Notes: generated by a model not told the origin, from the letters alone. DNA of 14,730 nt from Verrucomicrobiota bacterium (GCA_008933045.1 WBXJ01000045.1:1-14730), one strand, 5' to 3'. Counted from the stretch's first letter, positions 1 through 7,150 are shown. A program made the numbers and translations.

Positions 1-891
1 AACGACAGCCAGTGGAGAATGATGCAGAACTACTACAAAGACCACCCCGAGCTGGGTGGGTATCAATACCTTGCGTTACGTGCTCCCAACAACTCGTGGA
101 ATGGTTTTTACGATGTCTACGTCTACCCGCTCATCGAAAATCTCATCCGACAGTTCGCACTTTTTGGGGATGTCGATGTGAACAAAGTCTTTATTATGGG
201 GTATTCTCACGGCGGTTACGGGGCCTTCGCCATCGGTCCAAAAATCCCTTATCGCTTCGCAGCAATCCATGCCTCAGCGGCAGCACCCACCGATGGCGAA
301 ACTACTGCCAAAACACTCCGCAATACCCGTTTTTCATTCATGATCGGAGGAAAAGACACAATGTACGGCCGAGCGGATCGATGTCAGGCCTTCGATGCCT
401 CAGTCAAGCAACTGCGCGGAACTCGTGATGATATCTATCCCGTCACCCTTCAGTGGATCGCAAACCACGGACACTCGGGCCTTCCCGACCGCGATAAAAT
501 CACGGAAATGTATTCTGCGGTTCGCAATCCGGTGCCTCACGAATTGACATGGGCCATGACGGACGATGTCGTGAAAAGCTTCTTTTGGCTTCAATCGAGT
601 CTGCCGAAGAAAGGGATGGAGATTCAAGCATCGTGCCAAGACAACCGCATTACACTGCAAGGCAGTGCCCTTGAAGGCACCAACATCTATCTTGATGAGC
701 GATTGATCGACTTCCGACGACCCGTCGTGATCCAATCGGGGGGCAAGCAACAGAGCTACAAACTGAAACCTAGTCTGCGAACGCTGTGCCAATCGTTGCA
801 GGAACGAGGCGACCCTGAACTCGCCTTCACCGCGATGCTAGAATACCCACCATCGCCAAACGCCAAAAAAAATCGTGGAGAAACATTTTGA
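1..891 (+). CDS. alpha/beta hydrolase (esterase/depolymerase-like), 5' truncated
   Basis: The reading frame is open from the first base of the window, so the true start lies upstream; the first ATG, at 19, is internal. The frame shows an alpha/beta-hydrolase core: the nucleophile elbow GYSHGG (serine codon 205-207), a probable catalytic Asp in GGKDTMYG (codon 355-357) and a probable catalytic His in NHGHSG (codon 472-474 or 466-468). Order and spacing fit the esterase D / polyhydroxybutyrate-depolymerase-like group. After the fold comes a tail of about 110 residues with TWAMTDDVVKSFFWLQ, a pattern I associate with PVC-group esterases. Because the N-terminus is missing, a signal peptide cannot be judged and the substrate is unknown. 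The gene ends 61 bp before rpsT. The fold and triad are clear, but the function is known only at the hydrolase level. Confidence 0.82.
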   Translation, partial: NDSQWRMMQNYYKDHPELGGYQYLALRAPNNSWNGFYDVYVYPLIENLIRQFALFGDVDVNKVFIMGYSHGGYGAFAIGPKIPYRFAAIHASAAAPTDGETTAKTLRNTRFSFMIGGKDTMYGRADRCQAFDASVKQLRGTRDDIYPVTLQWIANHGHSGLPDRDKITEMYSAVRNPVPHELTWAMTDDVVKSFFWLQSSLPKKGMEIQASCQDNRITLQGSALEGTNIYLDERLIDFRRPVVIQSGGKQQSYKLKPSLRTLCQSLQERGDPELAFTAMLEYPPSPNAKKNRGETF

Positions 892-913
892 CAGCTCCCG
901 ACCTCCATTGCTA

Positions 914-926
914 GAGTCAAAGACTC
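914..926 (+). other. small hairpin in the rpsT leader (GAGTC-AAA-GACTC)
   Basis: A perfect 5-bp inverted repeat with a three-base loop lies 26 bp before the rpsT ATG. It has no T-tract, so it is not a convincing terminator for the hydrolase gene. A weak promoter-like pair brackets it: TTGCTA at 908-913 and TACTAC at 931-936, 17 bp apart, with the second matching the -10 consensus at only three of six bases. It may be a leader structure of the S20 mRNA or chance. Confidence 0.25.
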
Positions 927-952
927 GATTTACTACCGAGCGTTAATACCTT

Positions 953-1225
953 ATGCCGAACACGAAATCAGCCGAACGCCGGATGCGCAGCAGCGTCCGC
1001 AAGCAGAGCCGTAATCAGAGCGTTAAATCGCGGCTGAAGACGGTGGAAAAAACCTACCTCACCCTCGTAAAAACGGGCAAGAAGGACGAAGCCGCTACGG
1101 CTTATCGCGCCATCGCCTCGTTGTTCGATAAGGCCGCTAAGTCTGGGATTATTCATGCGGGAACTGCCAGCCGTAAGAAATCCCGATTGGCCCTGACGCT
1201 CAACGTCGCCACTGCGGCGAAGTAA
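953..1225 (+). CDS. rpsT: 30S ribosomal protein S20
   Basis: The 90-residue, Lys/Arg-rich protein begins MPNTKSAERRMR and carries the S20 hallmarks: the N-terminal basic segment, the central helix around SRLKTVEKTY, and the C-terminal GIIHAGTASRKKSRL block. Length matches the family (about 85-90 residues). S20 binds the 5' domain and the 3' minor (h44) region of 16S rRNA during early assembly of the small subunit. The ATG at 953 gives the canonical N-terminus; no strong Shine-Dalgarno is visible before it, as is common for this gene. It appears to be transcribed alone, with a hairpin terminator directly downstream. In E. coli S20 represses its own translation; whether that happens here cannot be told from this sequence. 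Confidence 0.97.
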   Translation: MPNTKSAERRMRSSVRKQSRNQSVKSRLKTVEKTYLTLVKTGKKDEAATAYRAIASLFDKAAKSGIIHAGTASRKKSRLALTLNVATAAK

Positions 1226-1243
1226 TTTAGTTTTTCACTTTTA

Positions 1244-1268
1244 AGCGTCCTTTAGGGGACGCTCTTTT
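1244..1268 (+). terminator. rho-independent terminator after rpsT, possibly bidirectional
   Basis: AGCGTCC (1244-1250) pairs perfectly with GGACGCT (1257-1263) across a six-base loop, followed by CTTTT on the plus strand. It begins 18 bp after the rpsT stop and lies just before the end of the convergent tmk gene, so it may stop transcripts from both sides. On the minus strand only TTAAAAG follows the stem, so termination in that direction should be weaker. Confidence 0.75.
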
Positions 1269-1285
1269 CCTGTATCCAACGGGTA

Positions 1286-1930
1286 TCACGCGCTGGGCAA
1301 AAGCGGCTCCACCCAGCTCCAAACACTTCGTTGCACCGCCTCCACGGTGTCAACCGCGTCCACGGCGTGCATTCGGTCAGGGTGGCGGTGGAGTAAATCC
1401 TCGAAGGCTCGCTCAACCCGCACAAAAAACTCGCGGCCAGCCTCATCAAATCGATCCGCTGGTTCGCTCCCAAGTCCCAACCTCGCGGCACGTCGCGCCT
1501 CGCTCACCGCTAACGGCACCTGTAATACGAGCGTCAAATCGGGAATGGTGGTGCCCACTGCGAAGGCGATGCTCCTCTCCACCTGCTCGAGATCAAGCCC
1601 ACGCCCGTGGCCTTGGTACACGACGGTAGAATCATAAAACCGATCGCAGAGCACAATTTCCCCCGCATCGAGGGCCGGCCTGATCACCTTCCGAACCAAC
1701 TCTGCGCGACTGGCATTCATGAGCAGCAGCTCTGCTTCGGACGACATCCCACGACCGGCAGGATGGTGCTTGAGCAATGTGCGAATCTCTTCCCCCAATG
1801 GAGTCCCACCAGGCTCGCGCACGGTGCGCACCTGATAACCCATTTCACCCAAACGACAGCTCAACCGTTCGATCTGCGTGGTCTTGCCTGCCCCTTCCGT
1901 TCCCTCAAACGTGATCAACAATCCTTGCAT
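1286..1930 (-). CDS. tmk: thymidylate kinase (dTMP kinase)
   Basis: This cytosolic enzyme phosphorylates dTMP to dTDP with ATP, an essential step of dTTP synthesis. The 214 residues match the family length. Visible motifs are the P-loop GTEGAGKTT (residues 10-18), TVREPGGTPLGEEIR (37-50), which includes the substrate-side REPGGT segment, and the DRF motif with its tail DRFYDSTVVYQGHGRGLD (96-113). Arginines cluster in the LID at EARRAAR (144-150). The P-loop lacks the extra basic residue of human/yeast enzymes and the LID is arginine-rich, which is the E. coli-like class II arrangement. The gene lies 60 bp downstream of comM on the same strand and is probably co-transcribed with it. The ATG at 1930 is preceded by AGGA immediately adjacent, so the ribosome-binding site is poor. 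Confidence 0.97.
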   Translation of the reverse strand: MQGLLITFEGTEGAGKTTQIERLSCRLGEMGYQVRTVREPGGTPLGEEIRTLLKHHPAGRGMSSEAELLLMNASRAELVRKVIRPALDAGEIVLCDRFYDSTVVYQGHGRGLDLEQVERSIAFAVGTTIPDLTLVLQVPLAVSEARRAARLGLGSEPADRFDEAGREFFVRVERAFEDLLHRHPDRMHAVDAVDTVEAVQRSVWSWVEPLLPSA

Positions 1931-1990
1931 TCCTATAGCTTACCAGAACTCCGATTCTCGCAAATCAGAAAACCACCGGAGATCCATGAA

Positions 1991-3517
1991 CTAAGTCCAC
2001 AGTTGGCGATCGAGCGAACGGTATTGCACCGCTTCCGAGACATGGTCGACCGTGATCGACTCAGAACCAGCGAGATCCGCAATCGTTCGTGAGACTTTCA
2101 GGATGCGGTCGTAAGCGCGTGCGCTCAGGTGCATATCCGTCATCGCAAACTTCAAAATCTCTAATGTAGGCTCATCCAGGACGCAAAATTCCTTCAGATC
2201 ACGACTTGTCATTCTTGCGTTACAAGTAATGCGCGGTCGGTTGGAAAACCGCTGCTGCTGCACTTGCCGAGCCGCGATGACTCGTTGTCGAATCTGAGCG
2301 GAGGTCTCCCCAGGACTTTGGCTGGCCATTTCACGGAACCTTACAGCCGGCACCTCGATATGCAGATCGATGCGATCCAACAAGGGCCCAGAAATTCGAC
2401 CCAGATATTTTTGGATTTCACGGGCTGAACTCCTCGATTCGCTAGGCATTTTTCCGTCAGGTGTCGGATTCATCGCCGCGACGAGCATAAATTGCGCTGG
2501 AAAACTCATGGTCCCCGCCGCACGCGAAATAATGATATGCCCTTCCTCCAAGGGCTGCCGCAATGTCTCCAGCACATACCGTTTAAATTCCGGCAACTCA
2601 TCCAAAAATAGAACGCCACCATGAGCCAATGAAATCTCTCCGGGACTCGGGTTCGTGCCCCCACCTAACAGTCCCGCATCGCTCACCGTATGGTGAGGGC
2701 TACGAAACGGTCGCTGTGTGACCAAGGATTCTCCCGCACCAAGCAACCCAACGATGCTGTGAATTTTTGTAGTTTCTAAAGCCTCCTCCAAGGTAAGCGG
2801 GGGAAGAATGGTGGAGATCCGTTTGGCGAGCATTGATTTGCCCGTTCCCGGCGGCCCCACAAGGAGTAAATTGTGCCCTCCCGCAGCGGCGACCTCGAGC
2901 GCACGTTTCACAGATTCCTGTCCCTTAACATCAAGGAAATCGACCGGATTTTCCTGCGGCTGATCAAAAAGTTTTGTTGTATCAACCGTGGCCGGTGCAA
3001 GCTCGAGGGTTCCTGCTAAAAATGTCACCGCCTCGCGCAGATTTCGGATGGGATACACTTTTAAACCCGCGACGACCGCAGCCTCCGCCGCATTCTCCAC
3101 CGGCACCAATAGCCCTGCGCGTCCATCCAAGCGGGCACTCAGTGCGATCTGTAAGACGCCCTTCACCGGGCGCACGGCTCCGGTCAAGGCGAGCTCGCCC
3201 ACAATCACGTAATCCTCTAAATGCTTGTGAGGTAACTGGCCGGAAGCGGCGATGCAACCCACCGCAATGGGAAGATCGAAGCTCGGCCCCTCCTTCCTCA
3301 CATCAGCGGGTGCCAAATTGATGGTGGTCCGACCCATGGCAAAACGGTAGCCGGAATTAGCAATAGCAGTGGTAACCCGATCGCGTGATTCCTTCACGGC
3401 CGCATCAGGGAGACCAACGATGACAATCAATGTCTCGCCGTTCCCCGCATTCACCTCGACCTCAACAGGATAGGCCTCGATCCCGTTGACTGCCGCCGAA
3501 CAGACTTTGGCTACCAT
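1991..3517 (-). CDS. comM: ComM/YifB family Mg-chelatase-like AAA+ ATPase
   Basis: ComM homologues are hexameric helicases that promote branch migration during natural transformation; the biological role outside transformable species is uncertain. The 508-residue protein has the full architecture: an N-terminal Lon-S16-like domain (about 1-170, with TINLAPADVRKEGPSFDLPIA), Walker A GPPGTGKS (221-228), the HHTVSDAGLLGGG segment (275-287), Walker B GGVLFLDE (300-307), sensor 1 AAMNP (347-351), the arginine-containing ISGPLLDRIDLHIEVP (375-390), and a C-terminal Mg-chelatase domain with LSARAYDRILKVSRTIADL. One departure is that the cysteines usually found after AAMNP (CPCG and a later CxC) are replaced by PTPDGKMPSES. 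I believe this is a PVC-lineage variant rather than damage. The ATG at 3517 gives the usual family start. Confidence 0.95.
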   Translation of the reverse strand: MVAKVCSAAVNGIEAYPVEVEVNAGNGETLIVIVGLPDAAVKESRDRVTTAIANSGYRFAMGRTTINLAPADVRKEGPSFDLPIAVGCIAASGQLPHKHLEDYVIVGELALTGAVRPVKGVLQIALSARLDGRAGLLVPVENAAEAAVVAGLKVYPIRNLREAVTFLAGTLELAPATVDTTKLFDQPQENPVDFLDVKGQESVKRALEVAAAGGHNLLLVGPPGTGKSMLAKRISTILPPLTLEEALETTKIHSIVGLLGAGESLVTQRPFRSPHHTVSDAGLLGGGTNPSPGEISLAHGGVLFLDELPEFKRYVLETLRQPLEEGHIIISRAAGTMSFPAQFMLVAAMNPTPDGKMPSESRSSAREIQKYLGRISGPLLDRIDLHIEVPAVRFREMASQSPGETSAQIRQRVIAARQVQQQRFSNRPRITCNARMTSRDLKEFCVLDEPTLEILKFAMTDMHLSARAYDRILKVSRTIADLAGSESITVDHVSEAVQYRSLDRQLWT

Positions 3518-3563
3518 ACCCGAGAGTCTGAACTCCCTAAGCCATGTTGTGAAGTCAGAAGCA

Positions 3564-3598
3564 ATAAAGTTTTTGGTAACATGAAACCAATACTTTAT
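3564..3598. promoter_or_regulatory. imperfect dyad upstream of comM
   Basis: ATAAAGT (3564-3570) pairs with ACTTTAT (3592-3598), and nested inside, TTGGT (3573-3577) pairs with ACCAA (3586-3590). The two stems are separated by a 2x1 internal loop and close on an eight-base loop. It lies 47-81 bp upstream of the comM start and about 105 bp downstream of the lipoprotein stop. It could be an operator, an RNA leader structure or chance in AT-rich DNA. It has no T-tract. Confidence 0.35.
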
Positions 3599-3645
3599 GA
3601 CGAAACAGAGTTAAGGTGACATTTTGAAAACTGAAGCAACTCCGA

Positions 3646-3665
3646 CGGGTGCTACCCGCTTTTTT
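3646..3665 (+). terminator. terminator-like hairpin with T-run, orientation puzzling
   Basis: CGGGT (3646-3650) pairs with ACCCG (3654-3658) across a three-base loop, then C and six T on the plus strand; the T-run continues into a palindromic T6-G-A6 tract to 3672. The form is that of a short intrinsic terminator, but both flanking genes run on the minus strand, where the T-run precedes the stem. It may be chance or act on an unseen antisense transcript. Confidence 0.3.
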
Positions 3666-3703
3666 GAAAAAAGTGGCCTGATTTTTGTGGGATCGCCAAA
3701 ACC

Positions 3704-4108
3704 CTACTGCGATCTCGTTTGGGCGATCAACTCAAGACTGGCTTTGGCGTGAGCATCTCCAGCGTCGGCACGACGAACGAGGTCTGCAGTCATCGCTTGA
3801 GAGGCTTGCTCAACAGAGATCAACTGATCGGCAGTCAAGCCAGGTGAAGTTTTGACCTGCTGCAGCGTGATTACTCCGATGGCAAAATCGTTAGTCTTGG
3901 CGGCAGCGATGGCGAAACTGAGGGCATCATGCCTTCCCACTGCGGAGAGCGTTTTCTCCAATTGTGCCACCGCTTCTTGTGCGCTCGGTTCACGCTGGCA
4001 GCCAGTGGACAAGACCACTAAAACTCCTAGGAGGGCAGCGGAAAAGGAGGATAGTTTGAAGGCGAGGGTGTAACTCCGAAAAAATCGCCCGAAGTTGTGT
4101 GGATTCAT
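3704..4108 (-). CDS. small predicted lipoprotein of unknown function
   Basis: The start at 4108 is chosen because its ATG overlaps the TGA of the upstream prepilin-like gene (ATGA), a typical translational-coupling arrangement. It also places a classical lipoprotein signal at the N-terminus: basic residues in MNPHNFGRFFRSYTLAFK, a hydrophobic run FSAALLGVLVVL, and the lipobox LSTGC. A longer in-frame start at 4186 would bury this signal inside the protein. The mature part (about 98 residues) is predicted to be Ala-rich and helical, with PGLTADQLISVEQASQ and the tail RADAGDAHAKASLELI. I recognise no enzyme motif. Coupling to a prepilin-like gene suggests that both products work at the cell envelope, but that is inference only. 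No function can be assigned. Confidence 0.8.
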   Translation of the reverse strand: MNPHNFGRFFRSYTLAFKLSSFSAALLGVLVVLSTGCQREPSAQEAVAQLEKTLSAVGRHDALSFAIAAAKTNDFAIGVITLQQVKTSPGLTADQLISVEQASQAMTADLVRRADAGDAHAKASLELIAQTRSQ

Positions 4109-4875
4109 CGTCCGGTCTTGGAGTTTGGGAAACACCAAAGACTGTTCCGAGTGGGCTCGGCCAGGAGTTGGTAATAGCGCTTCCATTTGAGATACTCGAA
4201 GTGCCCGCCCATGAGTCCCACGACGGCACCTGTGGAATGGCGTTTTGAGAACCCTTCCCCAGGCGAGCTCGAACCGTCGTTGAAATAGCCCGGATCCTTC
4301 TCATCCGTTTCCCAGAAGATCATGTCCGTGGGCCGAAAATCAGTGGCTTTGAAAGTTTTGCCCGCTCCCCCCGCACTCCAATCAAAACTATCGCTGCTTC
4401 GTATCACCACGCCGCTCATGAGATAACTGGCGAATTTAATATTGCTCTGACGCCACGCTGCAGTATTCGTTTGGTGAGCCGGGCACATATACATTTTTCG
4501 GCTCCGTAATGTATTGTAAAACAAACCTCGCTCAGGCCCGTAGTCAGTGTCGTTCTTCGGCAAGGCTTCGCCCGGTTTGTAGAGCCACCCCGCCGGCAGT
4601 GCGCTGTTCTGCGAACCGCTGACCCCGCCGCAATTCGGAGGTGAGATACGATCTTCGTTGTCGTTTAAATAAAGCGCGTGGGCCAGCAGAATCTGCTTAA
4701 AATTGTTGATACACGTCGTTCGCACTGCTCTTTCTTTGGCTTTACCTAACGCAGGGAGAAGCATTCCAGCAAGTATCGCAATGATTGCGATCACCACCAG
4801 CAGTTCAATGAGAGTAAATGCGGCACTCTTAGAACCACTCGCACGGAGGGGACGAGGTTGGGAGTTCACATCCAT
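4105..4875 (-). CDS. type II secretion/prepilin-like protein (N-methylation motif, PVC type)
   Basis: From the ATG at 4875 the protein has 256 residues. A short basic leader is followed by FTLIELLVVIAIIAILAGMLLPALGKAKE, the prepilin cleavage/methylation segment: Phe+1, Glu+5, then a hydrophobic helix. The residue before the cleavage site is Ala instead of the usual Gly, which prepilin peptidases can tolerate. Next come CINNFKQILLAHALYLNDNEDR and a globular domain ending in RHSTGAVVGLMGGHFEYLKW, the motif of large pseudopilin-like families expanded in Verrucomicrobiota and Planctomycetota. An in-frame extension upstream to 5013 exists, but it runs through an A/T homopolymer repeat and places the prepilin leader 60 residues in, so I reject it. 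The gene is translationally coupled to the downstream lipoprotein gene. The products of this family are numerous and mostly uncharacterised. Confidence 0.88.
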   Translation of the reverse strand: MDVNSQPRPLRASGSKSAAFTLIELLVVIAIIAILAGMLLPALGKAKERAVRTTCINNFKQILLAHALYLNDNEDRISPPNCGGVSGSQNSALPAGWLYKPGEALPKNDTDYGPERGLFYNTLRSRKMYMCPAHQTNTAAWRQSNIKFASYLMSGVVIRSSDSFDWSAGGAGKTFKATDFRPTDMIFWETDEKDPGYFNDGSSSPGEGFSKRHSTGAVVGLMGGHFEYLKWKRYYQLLAEPTRNSLWCFPNSKTGR

Positions 4876-4903
4876 CACGTTCGGCGATTCTTCCCTTCGT
4901 GTC

Positions 4904-4932
4904 AAAAAAAAAGAGCCAAAAAAAGAGCCAAA
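4904..4932. repeat. tandem A-run/GAGCC repeat upstream of the prepilin-like gene
   Basis: Nine A followed by GAGCC, then seven A followed by GAGCC, then AAA, all on the plus strand, 29-57 bp upstream of the preferred prepilin start. The 11-mer AAAAAAGAGCC recurs at 7216-7226 and 7491-7501 in the insertion sequence's right part. In the minus-strand reading it lies in frame and would encode FGSFFGSFF, which looks like spurious translation of a non-coding repeat. Confidence 0.6.
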
Positions 4933-4933
4933 G

Positions 4934-5435
4934 GTAAAAGTTGGAAGAGCGCGGACTGATCGATGTGAATAGAGCGCACAACCCAGCGCCAGTAACAGAA
5001 GAGTTCGATTCATTCACTTGCTTATGTGCGCAGAATTTGAAATGGGACAACTTTTAGCTGGAGCTGTTGAGAATCAGCCTCGAAGCAGACTCCTTGAATC
5101 GCAGGAAATCCCGCAAATCGATTTGGCGGAGCGAAAGTCTGCGAATTGGCTTGTTGCACACATCCAAGACCTTTTGGCAGTTTGCGGGGTGAAGACGGCT
5201 GGAGATGGAAGTATTGGGCGTGAGCCCCGGGGAACATCGCGGTGCGACTCATACATTTGCGCTTCGGTGACACGATTGGAAGGATTGCGCAAAGTCCGAT
5301 CAGGCCGCCTTCATCATCTGAAAAAAGATAGCAGTCAATGGATGACTGTGTGGCGAACTGGCAGACACACGGGAATTTAAAAACAACCGCTCAAGCTGGG
5401 TCAGAGACTGAAAATGGCCGTAACCTGAACAAAGC
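4934..5435. other. about 500 bp with no recognisable gene
   Basis: This stretch lies between the prepilin-like gene and the DUF421 gene, both on the minus strand. Open frames exist on both strands (for example 5018-5380 plus and 5022-5273 minus), but their translations show no family I recognise, no hydrophobic segments and unnatural compositions. I see no tRNA fold and no clear terminator with a T-run after the DUF421 stop. It presumably holds the promoter of the prepilin-lipoprotein pair near its left end. It may also contain eroded coding sequence. Confidence 0.5.
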
Positions 5436-5915
5436 TCAATCCGCCAATGATTTCTTTTTCAGATGCACCGAAATTTTCCCGTTGTTTTCCAGGATTGCGT
5501 AATGAACTTCCTCGACGCAAGCGCACCCCTCGCTGCGGAGCGCTGCGTTCAATTCATGATGCGTCAAATGCGCGAACTTCATCGCATCCTCAAAGATTTT
5601 CCCGTTGTGAATTAAAACCTGGGGGCGACCTTCCACCAGCGCTTCGAGCTTCTTGCTCTTGTAGGTCGCGAGGCCGACCAGGTAGTTGACGCTGACCAGC
5701 GTGACCGCAGAGATCACCCCTGCGGTGACAGAGTTGTCGCCCCCGTTCATGGCGTTTTGCACGGCATTGCTGAGGACCAGCAGCAGCACCAGATCGAAAG
5801 GAGTCATCTGGCCAATCTGCCTCTTGCCGGTCAATCTCAGCAGGATGATCAGCAAAATGTAAACCACCACACCCCGGACAATCAATTCCCACCAGTTCAA
5901 AGATAATGGCCACAT
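5436..5915 (-). CDS. DUF421 domain membrane protein (YetF/YcaP-like)
   Basis: The 159-residue protein has an N-terminal membrane part with three hydrophobic segments (about 11-28, 37-55 and 64-84) and a small cytosolic domain. The signature RLTGKRQIGQMTPFDLVLLLVLSNAVQNAMNGGDNS (27-62) is the hallmark of the family. The C-terminal part, with LVEGRPQVLIHNGKI, LNAALRSEGCACVEEVHYAILENNGKISV, matches the YetF C-terminal domain (DUF421). Length is close to the short members of the family. Its biochemical role is not established; YetF relatives in Bacillus are linked to the membrane and to spore germination (GerA-independent) phenotypes. The start at 5915 gives the usual N-terminus but has no visible Shine-Dalgarno. 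The insertion sequence begins about 50 bp upstream, so its native promoter may be displaced. Confidence 0.92.
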   Translation of the reverse strand: MWPLSLNWWELIVRGVVVYILLIILLRLTGKRQIGQMTPFDLVLLLVLSNAVQNAMNGGDNSVTAGVISAVTLVSVNYLVGLATYKSKKLEALVEGRPQVLIHNGKIFEDAMKFAHLTHHELNAALRSEGCACVEEVHYAILENNGKISVHLKKKSLAD

Positions 5916-5967
5916 AAAGTTTTGATTTCTGGCTGATGGTTCACCCGGTGCCGCTCAATTGAAAGAT

Positions 5968-6003
5968 TGTTTTGTGTCTTAGCTCGATGAGAATGTCCCC
6001 ATT
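5968..6003 (+). repeat. left inverted repeat of the insertion sequence
   Basis: Pairs with 7463-7498. The inner 14 bp (5990-6003) are identical to the reverse complement of 7463-7476; AGCTC (5981-5985) and GTC (5976-5978) also match at the same spacing, as do most of the T-rich outer bases. Seven of 36 positions mismatch. Confidence 0.75.
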
Positions 6004-6037
6004 TGGGCGGAAGTTAATTCCGATGGAGACATTAAAA

Positions 6038-7150
6038 ATGAGTGGCAAAGAAAGACATCGTTTGGAGTTGATGGGGCGGATCAAAAGGAAGGAAATAACG
6101 TTGGTTAAAGCGGCGGACCTAATGGAGATCGGTTATCGGCAAGCCAAACGAATTTGGAAGTGCTTTGGAGAGACGGGGGATAAAAGTTTGATTCATGGGT
6201 TGCGTGGAAAGCCGGGAGGGCGGTCTCGGCCCAAAGCGTTCAAGCAAAAAGTCCTGACCCGCTACGAAGAGCGCTACAGAGATTTTGGGCCGACATTGGC
6301 CTGCGAGCATTTGGCCCGGGAAGGGATGTCGCTGGACGCTGAAACGTTGCGCCGCTGGCTGATGCTTCAGGGCATGTGGCTCCGGAAACGGAAGCGAAAG
6401 AAGCATCGGCAATGGAGGGAGCGCAAGGAGCATTTGGGGGAACTGGTGCAGATGGATGGGTCGCACCACGACTGGTTTGAAGGGCGAGGGCCTTGGGCGG
6501 TGTTGATGGTGATGGTGGATGACGCGACCAACCTGACCTATGCGAAATTCTTTGAAGAGGAGACGACGGAGGCGGCTTACCGGGTCTTCCAGGGATACGT
6601 GGAAAAGCACGGATTGCCGCAGGGGTTGTATGTGGATCGGGACAGCATCTATCAGACCACACGCGCGCCTGGGATTCAGGAGCAGATGAGAGGGCAGCGG
6701 TCGATGACGCAATTTGCGCGAGCCATGAAGAAGCTGTGTGTGGGGGTAAAACTGGCTTATTCGCCGCAAGCCAAGGGTCGTGTAGAGAGGATGAACAGAT
6801 TGTTGCAGGATCGGCTAGTGAAGGAAATGCGGTTGGTCAACGTGACGAATATTGAGGAAGGGAACGCCTTTTTGGAGAAGGAATTTTTAAAGGAATTGAA
6901 CCGGAAGGGAATGAGGGTGGCGGCGCTGGAAACGGATTTGCACCGAAAAATAGCAGAGGGGATAAAGTTGGAGGAGGTGCTTAGGTGGGAGGAGGATCGG
7001 CATGTGGGGGAGGATTGGACGGTGCAATGGGAGAGGAAATGGCTGCAATTGACGAAGGAAAACAGGGTTCTGAATCTGGCGGGGAAAAATGTGAGGGTCC
7101 GGCAGACTCTGGAGGGGAAGTTGCAATTGCTGTATCAGGGAAAAAGTTGA
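6038..7150 (+). CDS. IS1202/ISNCY-type DDE transposase
   Basis: The start at ATG 6038 is preceded by GGAG at 6025-6028, a good ribosome-binding site; ATG 6023 is an alternative, and frames opening further upstream would lie in the inverted repeat. The 370-residue protein has an N-terminal helix-turn-helix (MSGKERHRLELMGRIKRKE...TLVKAADLMEIGYRQAKRIWK), an arginine/lysine-rich linker ending RKRKRKKHRQWRERKEHLGE, and an rve-type catalytic core. Likely catalytic residues are Asp in LVQMDGSHHDWF (D140), Asp in YVDRDSIYQ (D200) and Glu in SPQAKGRVERMNR (E250). All three are present, so the enzyme looks intact. The TGA at 7148 falls soon after a G-GGA-AAA heptamer; the -1 frame continues with a plausible C-terminus. 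Family assignment rests on the QMDGSHHDWFEGRGP block; IS481-like is the alternative. Confidence 0.9.
   Translation: MSGKERHRLELMGRIKRKEITLVKAADLMEIGYRQAKRIWKCFGETGDKSLIHGLRGKPGGRSRPKAFKQKVLTRYEERYRDFGPTLACEHLAREGMSLDAETLRRWLMLQGMWLRKRKRKKHRQWRERKEHLGELVQMDGSHHDWFEGRGPWAVLMVMVDDATNLTYAKFFEEETTEAAYRVFQGYVEKHGLPQGLYVDRDSIYQTTRAPGIQEQMRGQRSMTQFARAMKKLCVGVKLAYSPQAKGRVERMNRLLQDRLVKEMRLVNVTNIEEGNAFLEKEFLKELNRKGMRVAALETDLHRKIAEGIKLEEVLRWEEDRHVGEDWTVQWERKWLQLTKENRVLNLAGKNVRVRQTLEGKLQLLYQGKS

Noticed and set aside
400..792. Minus-strand frame antisense to the hydrolase gene
   Set aside because: The plus-strand frame carries the catalytic triad and fold; the antisense translation shows no family signature.
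4109..4186. Longer in-frame start for the lipoprotein
   Set aside because: It would overlap the prepilin gene by 82 bp and bury the lipoprotein signal; the ATGA start at 4108 explains both.
4876..5013. Longer in-frame start for the prepilin-like gene
   Set aside because: It would read through the A-run/GAGCC repeat as FGSFFGSFF and place the prepilin leader about 60 residues from the N-terminus, whereas the leader should be near the start.
5018..5380. Plus-strand open frame of 120 codons in the gap before the DUF421 gene
   Set aside because: No recognisable domain or hydrophobic pattern and no ribosome-binding site; competing frames of similar length run on the opposite strand in the same DNA.
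6119..6769. Long minus-strand open frame inside the transposase gene
   Set aside because: Its translation is rich in His, Pro and Leu, a typical antisense shadow of a purine-rich coding strand; the plus-strand frame has all transposase motifs.
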